From the IMG/VR virus record IMGVR_UViG_3300009149_008379, positions 1 to 26,922 of that record: a stretch of DNA of 26,922 bases; one strand, written 5' to 3'. A program made the position numbers and the translations under genes. The notes under the pieces were generated by a model. That model was not told the origin of the DNA. It did not search any database and worked only from the letters and a program-made list of their open reading frames with translations. Positions 22,265 to 26,922 of the stretch are shown in pieces. The first letter of the stretch is position 1. The number at the start of each line of letters is the position of its first letter. The DNA is from a virus.

Positions 22265-23956
22265 TTATTCCTCATCTTCAAATAACCATGACATCTCAAC
22301 ACGTAGGATCTTACATATGGACTCGAACTTTGGTTGATGCCCTTCGTCTCCATAATATCTTACAGGAACACCAAAAGGATTCCATAATTTATTATAGCGT
22401 ATTTTAGTTGAACCATCTCCTGACCACACTAATTGTGGCAAACCACATAAGGATGCTAGATGCATTGGACCGCTTGAAGGTCCGATTATTAATCTGCTAC
22501 TAGCCATGACATCAAACAATTCAACTAAAGGAATATTTCGTAAATCTTTTGTTCCTTCTACATGATAAGCTCCTGTAGACGTGCCAATGGAAGCGATAGA
22601 AAGGTTACTGAAAGAATTAACTAAAAGTTTCCATTTCTCAATGTCCCAATTGTGCTTTCCGGAACCATTTTTTGGTGTACTTCGAGCATGCAATAAAATA
22701 TCATGCTTACAATCTTCTTTAAAAGTACCGTATTTTATGAAATCTTGCTTGGAAAATTCTTTCGAAGGTTTCCATGTGTTACTCAACTTTCGAAACCCCA
22801 TATTAAATTCACCTGATCGGTATGAGGTATGTTCTATTGTGTCTCGAAAATGCTTTCCAGGGTCACCTCCATTGCATTTCCAACAATCAGTATTTGTGCT
22901 TCCTGGATCATGTTCAATGTATTCATCGCAAAAATCATCATATAGACCTTTATGATCAGGGCGTCCTATAACGATTGTACGATCTACTTGTTTCGATAAT
23001 CTTCTAATGTATCCTTGCCAATGGAATAATTCCCATCCAAGCTCACCAATCCAAGGACCCGCCAAGAGCACTCTTCCTTGTTCTCCATGTAATGATTCTT
23101 GGATGGTTCCGTAACTACCATACTTACCAATCATCTCTTGCGCAGTGTTTTTCCATACCTTATTAATTAGAGAATCTTGATTAGCATTTGAATACCAAGG
23201 CATTATTCTATCTTTCCCTTGTCCACAGAAATGAAGGATCTTAATATTCTGGATGTACTTCATAAATAATTTTGAATGTGGAAAGATGAAATTATACATC
23301 GGAGGTAGCTTAAATAGATGTGTATTTAACTGCCTTCCAAAATATCTATTGATAATAGGCTGATCAGCTAAAAAAGTCTTTCCTTTTGGTACCATGCTAA
23401 TAAGTTTGTTATACACCATAGGGTTGAGATATTTGTTATCCACAATCATGAAACCTGTATTAATTTCAAGACTATTCCATCTTTCAGCACTTAAAGGAAG
23501 ATTAACAGGTAAATTATTTAGAACACTTTCATTCAGTTTAACATAGTGTCGTGCTGCAAGAAAACCAGCGTCTAACGATAGAAGAAATGAAAAGTCTCTA
23601 AAGCAGTATGCGTCTGCATCGATAAATACCATCTTGTCATATTTGTATTCTTTAAAAGCTTCAAGTGTCAAAAATGCAGGTCTATGATCTTCGACCTTTG
23701 TTGCTACATCTGTGTAAGGTAAATTAGGTGTATTATCAAACTGAATATTAGGAATAATTTTCTTTAAGTAATCTCTGTTCTTCTTTGAAAGCGGAGCAAT
23801 AATGTCGTTGTAAATAACTTTCACATCACATGAAGGTAGACTCTTGAAATTCTTTCGTAAAGAATATAGCATGACACAAGCACCTGGGAAGTAATTGTCA
23901 TCACAAACAGTACAGAAAATAATCTTGTTAGGAGCAGATGCTTTTCTTTGTATCAT
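22265..23956 (-). CDS. GT8-GT9 two-domain glycosyltransferase
   Basis: 563 aa from the ATG at 23956; alternative starts are a GTG about 21 nt upstream, overlapping the preceding stop, or a codon at 24019. Residues ~10-255 are a GT8 (glycogenin/LPS galactosyl-type) domain: IIFCTVCDDNYFPGACVMLY, MVFIDADAYCF with DxD at 113-115, LEINTGFMIVDNKYL, and the closing HFCGQGKDR metal/phosphate motif at 242-250. Residues ~290-560 are GT9/GT-B-like: LLAGPWIGELGWELFHWQGY and LIIGPSSGPMHLASLCGLP. Fusion of a retaining and an inverting transferase suggests two successive sugar additions to one acceptor. It would act in the cytoplasm; acceptor and donors are unknown. TAA stop directly before the radical-SAM gene. 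Confidence 0.83.
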   Translation of the reverse strand: MIQRKASAPNKIIFCTVCDDNYFPGACVMLYSLRKNFKSLPSCDVKVIYNDIIAPLSKKNRDYLKKIIPNIQFDNTPNLPYTDVATKVEDHRPAFLTLEAFKEYKYDKMVFIDADAYCFRDFSFLLSLDAGFLAARHYVKLNESVLNNLPVNLPLSAERWNSLEINTGFMIVDNKYLNPMVYNKLISMVPKGKTFLADQPIINRYFGRQLNTHLFKLPPMYNFIFPHSKLFMKYIQNIKILHFCGQGKDRIMPWYSNANQDSLINKVWKNTAQEMIGKYGSYGTIQESLHGEQGRVLLAGPWIGELGWELFHWQGYIRRLSKQVDRTIVIGRPDHKGLYDDFCDEYIEHDPGSTNTDCWKCNGGDPGKHFRDTIEHTSYRSGEFNMGFRKLSNTWKPSKEFSKQDFIKYGTFKEDCKHDILLHARSTPKNGSGKHNWDIEKWKLLVNSFSNLSIASIGTSTGAYHVEGTKDLRNIPLVELFDVMASSRLIIGPSSGPMHLASLCGLPQLVWSGDGSTKIRYNKLWNPFGVPVRYYGDEGHQPKFESICKILRVEMSWLFEDEE

Positions 23957-23973
23957 GACTTGTTCTTCGTTGT

Positions 23974-25377
23974 TCACATTCTGTCTCTTATATGCTGTTT
24001 GCCTGTAGGTCCTGTCCAATGCATTGTGACTAGACCTCCTCTGTCACCTTCAATTCGCATCCTGTGTTCCGTCTTTGGCAAAGGGTGTATTGGCATTCCC
24101 ATTTCATACAATGTTATAGAAAGTACTTCATGGTCTCCAAAGTAGTAAGTTCTAGGCGCTGTTATAATTTTTCTACACCACTCCTCAAGAATAACATTAC
24201 CATGTTCAACAGCTAAAACTCCTGAATCATATAGCTCTGCATCCTTTTCCATATGTTTCCTGAAAGCTCTTGGATTATGACTATCAAGCCCTGCTGCAAT
24301 TTTACCATCTTTAGCGTAGTCAAAAAACTTGTTTAGATTTCCTCTCACTTCAACATCAAGATCAAGCCATATTACTTTCTTGAATGGAGCCTTCAAGATA
24401 GCAAAAGGTTTTCGGAACCAGCCTTCTACAAAGGAAGCTGTAACTGGAATGACTTTGCCATGCTTGAGACAGATATCCTTGCATCTGTCTGATATTCCAA
24501 AGTCAGCGAAAACAACTGGATAATTGTTATGTCGTTTGTAATTTTTAATCCACCATTCAATCATGTCTTCATGAACAGGAGCAACACCTACCATGACACC
24601 TTTTGGATGCTCTATTAAAGGTTTCCATTCACATTGTGTTGCATCAGTAGCATGAAGTAACTGACCTTTTGTCTCAGGAACTCTTTGCTGAGAGTATTGT
24701 AATGATTCTTCCACATCAACGTAATCAAGAAATCTGTTGATAGGTGAATCAGGAGTGCAAGATGTTATCTTAATGTTATATCGTGCAGCATCTTTGGCGA
24801 AAGATTTTAAGAAGAGTACTTGCTGTTTATACAATTTCCTATTGTATTCCCGTTGTTCATCAGTAAGAACTCTATCATCATAGTAATCTTTGTCTCCACC
24901 AAAATCAGTACCTACTAAGAAAATGTACTTGGCACCCATCCATATCATAATATGTAGTGCAATAGCTAATGTGTTACCTGTCCATATAAAGATAGTATCA
25001 TGTGCTCTTTTGTCTAACATTGTGGAAGGATCTTTACAGGGAGTACAATCAGCAAAGTAAGTTTGGGGGCAATCCTTTATAGGATAAGCATTACATCTTT
25101 GATTCTGAAAACCTCCTCTTACTATTTTGATAAAAGGTTCCCACCATAAACTTCTTTCATAGCATAGAGGAGTGTCCATACCTACCCATACATCAGGCTT
25201 TATATGAGGATACGATGTATTTATGCCGAAAGTAAAAACGCCAGGAACTTTAAAAGATTGGGGATTTACATTTTTTAATGATGGTCCAGGACAACATAGA
25301 TATGCATCAGCACCTAAATCGCAACGAGCAAAATGTGCTTTTACAAATCCGTTTCCACAATCATACCATAAAGACAT
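23974..25377 (-). CDS. MptE/DUF115-like plus GT8 two-domain protein
   Basis: 467 aa, ATG with AGAGGA upstream. Residues ~20-215 resemble the DUF115/MptE-like Rossmann domain found with surface-glycan genes: YLCCPGPSLKNV near 27-38 (GPS loop), VWVGMDTP near 63-70, TGNTLAIALHIMIWMGAKYI near 133-152, and LVGTDFGGDKDYY. Residues ~255-460 look like a GT8-type GT-A domain: KVIWLDLDVEVRGNL with DLD at 339-341, AAGLDSHNPRAF, ELYDSGVLAVEHGN, FGDHEVLSI, and the closing TMHWTGP His motif. It is probably a bifunctional sugar transferase or glycan-assembly enzyme. The stop is 17 bp before the next ATG. The DUF115 assignment is by loop pattern and order only. Confidence 0.75.
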   Translation of the reverse strand: MSLWYDCGNGFVKAHFARCDLGADAYLCCPGPSLKNVNPQSFKVPGVFTFGINTSYPHIKPDVWVGMDTPLCYERSLWWEPFIKIVRGGFQNQRCNAYPIKDCPQTYFADCTPCKDPSTMLDKRAHDTIFIWTGNTLAIALHIMIWMGAKYIFLVGTDFGGDKDYYDDRVLTDEQREYNRKLYKQQVLFLKSFAKDAARYNIKITSCTPDSPINRFLDYVDVEESLQYSQQRVPETKGQLLHATDATQCEWKPLIEHPKGVMVGVAPVHEDMIEWWIKNYKRHNNYPVVFADFGISDRCKDICLKHGKVIPVTASFVEGWFRKPFAILKAPFKKVIWLDLDVEVRGNLNKFFDYAKDGKIAAGLDSHNPRAFRKHMEKDAELYDSGVLAVEHGNVILEEWCRKIITAPRTYYFGDHEVLSITLYEMGMPIHPLPKTEHRMRIEGDRGGLVTMHWTGPTGKQHIRDRM

Positions 25378-25443
25378 TCTATATCCTCTAAGTAGTTTAA
25401 CAACAATTTAGGAAGTACCTTCGAAAAAATACCATTAGCTGTA
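25378..25443. other. Short gap without a gene
   Basis: 66 bp, AT-rich. It holds the Shine-Dalgarno (AGAGGA) of the downstream gene, and a weak GAAG-GTA-CTTC dyad on the minus strand, too short for a terminator. No promoter is convincing here. Confidence 0.5.
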
Positions 25444-26619
25444 TTAATCGCTATTAGTGAATTCCCACTCATATACACAAAAAGTGAATACTACCAGAAA
25501 ATCAAGGATGTCTTCGGTTGGGTTACTCGGCCCCGCACCCTGAATGGTGAAATTACATGTCGTTATAGGTGATTGAGTATAGTTACCTGGTGTTCCACCG
25601 TTACACTGATACACCTGATGTGACCCCGCAAAGCCACTCAGATACTCAGTAGCGGCTGTAGACCCTGACCCTGACCATATCTTATCCATTACACGTTTCG
25701 TAGCAATAGTCGTTGTGCCTGGAACATACGTAGCAAAAAAACTCCCATCACCGACATCAATAGCCACGTCCATAAACCCCGTCACTATTTGGCTTTTGTG
25801 TTCCCAAAAATACATCTGAGCATACATATCAACGGAGACACCTAGTATTACTGGTGCACCTTCTATTGCGAATGTTGGCAACGCGACCATAGGGGGTTCG
25901 GACCAAACATCTTCTGCATAACGGTTTACTGTGTCGTAATTTCGTCTTGCTTCGTTGTACACAAAGATTTCGCCGAAAGTGGCGGATTTTGCGGATGAAG
26001 ATTCGAACGCGTGTGCAGCGATTGCCGCAGCTCTTCCATCAACAAAACCACTTCCATTACCCCACTTTTGGGCCACAGGGTCCTGATAAATCAGGCGGTC
26101 CCCAGGACTGATTTGAAAGGTGCTTACCCGCGCTTTCAATAGGGAAAGCGTTGCTCTTAGTGATGCGAAAATATCTTCAGTGAAGAAATCACCGTTGTCC
26201 ATCCGACCGAATGTGTCTACTATAACTCCTCCACCATCTCTATACTTCCTCGGCCAACCATTGGGATACCCAGCGTCTGACAGTAGAGTAGCGACGGTAT
26301 AATATTCTACAGTATAGGTTCCTGCCTCATTGTCAACTACCACATATGTACTAGTAGGTAGCCTGACATAGCTAGGCGCCATAGCTTCAATCTCATCCTG
26401 CATGCTGCGCCACCCATACCAATCCCATTCATCATAAGGAGGGGTGATAATTTTGAAAGGGTCAAGATTCTGAATACAGTCACCTTCCGTAACAAGTTTA
26501 TCTTTTGCATGGGACCTACCAATCAATTGCGCTCTTTCCGATACTGCTTGTATGAGTTCATTTACTTTACCAGCATCTTGCCAATTATTCCATTGTATAG
26601 TAAAAGGAGTACTGCTCAT
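25444..26619 (-). CDS. Putative tail fibre or adhesin protein with distinct composition
   Basis: 391 aa from the ATG at 26619, which overlaps the collagen-like gene stop as ATGA; a longer reading to 26646 is unlikely. No known domain is recognised. The N terminus ([20 protein letters not shown]) is Trp-rich, residues ~100-130 are beta-rich ([19 protein letters not shown]), the middle is Ala/Ser-rich and the end ([14 protein letters not shown]) resembles the W-rich end of the preceding collagen-like protein. It is visibly richer in G+C and CG dinucleotides than its neighbours (for example 25840-26060). Following a collagen-like tail protein, a receptor-binding or fibre-tip role is likely. Confidence 0.55.
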   Translation of the reverse strand: MSSTPFTIQWNNWQDAGKVNELIQAVSERAQLIGRSHAKDKLVTEGDCIQNLDPFKIITPPYDEWDWYGWRSMQDEIEAMAPSYVRLPTSTYVVVDNEAGTYTVEYYTVATLLSDAGYPNGWPRKYRDGGGVIVDTFGRMDNGDFFTEDIFASLRATLSLLKARVSTFQISPGDRLIYQDPVAQKWGNGSGFVDGRAAAIAAHAFESSSAKSATFGEIFVYNEARRNYDTVNRYAEDVWSEPPMVALPTFAIEGAPVILGVSVDMYAQMYFWEHKSQIVTGFMDVAIDVGDGSFFATYVPGTTTIATKRVMDKIWSGSGSTAATEYLSGFAGSHQVYQCNGGTPGNYTQSPITTCNFTIQGAGPSNPTEDILDFLVVFTFCVYEWEFTNSD

Positions 26620-26922
26620 GTGTACACCGCCTTTATCCAGTCCCATTCAACATCGAAATCATCACTTGAGCTCTTCTGAAGCACCATGTATTGATCTCCT
26701 CCTGTAGGTAAAGGATACTGTGGGCCTGTTGGGCCGGTGATACCAGTTATGCCAGTAGGGCCGGTAGGTCCAATCCCTGTAGGTCCGGTTGGGCCTGTAG
26801 GGCCGGTAGGTCCAATCCCTGTAGGTCCGGTAGGGCCGGTAGGTCCAATCCCTGTAGGTCCTGTAGCTCCAGTAGGTCCGGTTGGGCCGGTAGGGCCGGT
26901 GGGTCCAGTAGGTCCTGTAGCT
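26616..26922 (-). CDS. Collagen-like tail fibre protein, C-terminal end (runs off the window)
   Basis: Partial; 101 codons plus a stop are visible. Residues up to about position 26715 are Gly-X-Y repeats, mostly GPTGPTG with periodic GIGPTG interruptions, which fold as collagen triple helices. The remainder ([20 protein letters not shown] and [15 protein letters not shown]) has the pattern of the junction that follows collagen repeats in phage tail proteins, similar to the 'vLxKxSxxDyDxeW' element. Its TGA overlaps the next ATG (ATGA). It forms a trimeric stalk, presumably carrying the 391-aa protein or its own tip at the distal end. Confidence 0.85.
   Translation of the reverse strand, partial: ATGPTGPTGPTGPTGPTGATGPTGIGPTGPTGPTGIGPTGPTGPTGPTGIGPTGPTGITGITGPTGPQYPLPTGGDQYMVLQKSSSDDFDVEWDWIKAVYT
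26712..26922 (-). repeat. Tandem GPT-type collagen codon repeats
   Basis: The stretch is built from near-identical units such as cctacagggattggacctac and ccggccctaccggacctac on the minus strand, encoding GPTGPTG with GIG breaks. Repeat number is likely to vary between relatives by slippage or recombination. Confidence 0.8.

Noticed and set aside
22264-22353. Longer start for the radical-SAM gene
   Set aside because: It would overlap the GT8-GT9 gene by 89 bp; the ATG at 22263 has GAGGA 5 nt upstream.
25397-25435. 12-residue minus-strand peptide ending in Cys-Cys, considered as a substrate for the radical-SAM protein
   Set aside because: It has no Shine-Dalgarno, lies in a 66-bp gap that already holds the next gene's signals, and has no leader-core organisation.
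1-26922. Genome-wide TAG reassignment
   Set aside because: Several genes here end at TAG directly before well-placed starts of the next gene, so TAG works as a stop in most of the window.
26712-26922. Repeats at the window end as a CRISPR array
   Set aside because: The repeats are in frame, have no unique spacers, and encode a Gly-Pro-Thr collagen sequence.

Overview
The window is part of a large double-stranded DNA phage genome, most likely a myovirus-like tailed phage of a Gram-negative host; the host is inferred only from heptosyltransferase-like GT9 domains and is weak. It is AT-rich, and every supported gene lies on the minus strand, packed with 1-, 4- or 11-bp overlaps. Only three gaps exceed 50 bp and none exceeds 100 bp. 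I see no tRNA, rRNA, CRISPR array or insertion sequence. Transcription runs from high to low coordinates.

Region A (26922 to 17934) is a virion and modification module. It starts with the end of a collagen-like tail protein and a 391-aa putative fibre or adhesin. These are followed by a run of enzymes unusual in a tail module: an MptE/DUF115-like plus GT8 fusion, a GT8 plus GT9 fusion, a radical-SAM/SPASM maturase-like protein, a GT9 glycosyltransferase and a GT2 glycosyltransferase. The module ends with two homologous small virion-type proteins that flank an acyl carrier protein. The radical-SAM protein ends at an in-frame TAG. The rest of its SPASM cysteine motif continues in the same frame at the start of the next ORF, so the two ORFs look like one radical-SAM/SPASM-GT9 polypeptide cut by an amber codon.

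Region B (17933 to 1) looks like an early replication operon. A good sigma70-type promoter drives a sigma-like protein gene. A Cys-cluster protein follows, and then a 7-deazaguanine DNA-modification block: QueC, FolE, a type I phosphoribosyltransferase, QueF and DpdA. Next comes a nearly complete replisome: beta-clamp, a family-4-type uracil-DNA glycosylase fused to a proofreading family A DNA polymerase, a clamp loader subunit, a gp32-like single-strand binding protein with an Ala/Pro/Arg tail, RecA/UvsX, a short DnaG-type primase, a DnaB-type helicase and an SF2/SNF2 helicase. A second sigma-like protein, a zinc/winged-helix protein and QueE are interspersed. QueD is absent from the window.

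Together, FolE, QueE and QueC should make preQ0. QueF would reduce it (or otherwise convert it), and DpdA would place the base in phage DNA, probably against host restriction. The best candidate for something undescribed is the radical-SAM, ACP and multi-domain glycosyltransferase cassette inside the tail module. It could make or attach a modification on virion proteins or on the host surface. The amber-interrupted SPASM-GT9 fusion is its most concrete oddity.
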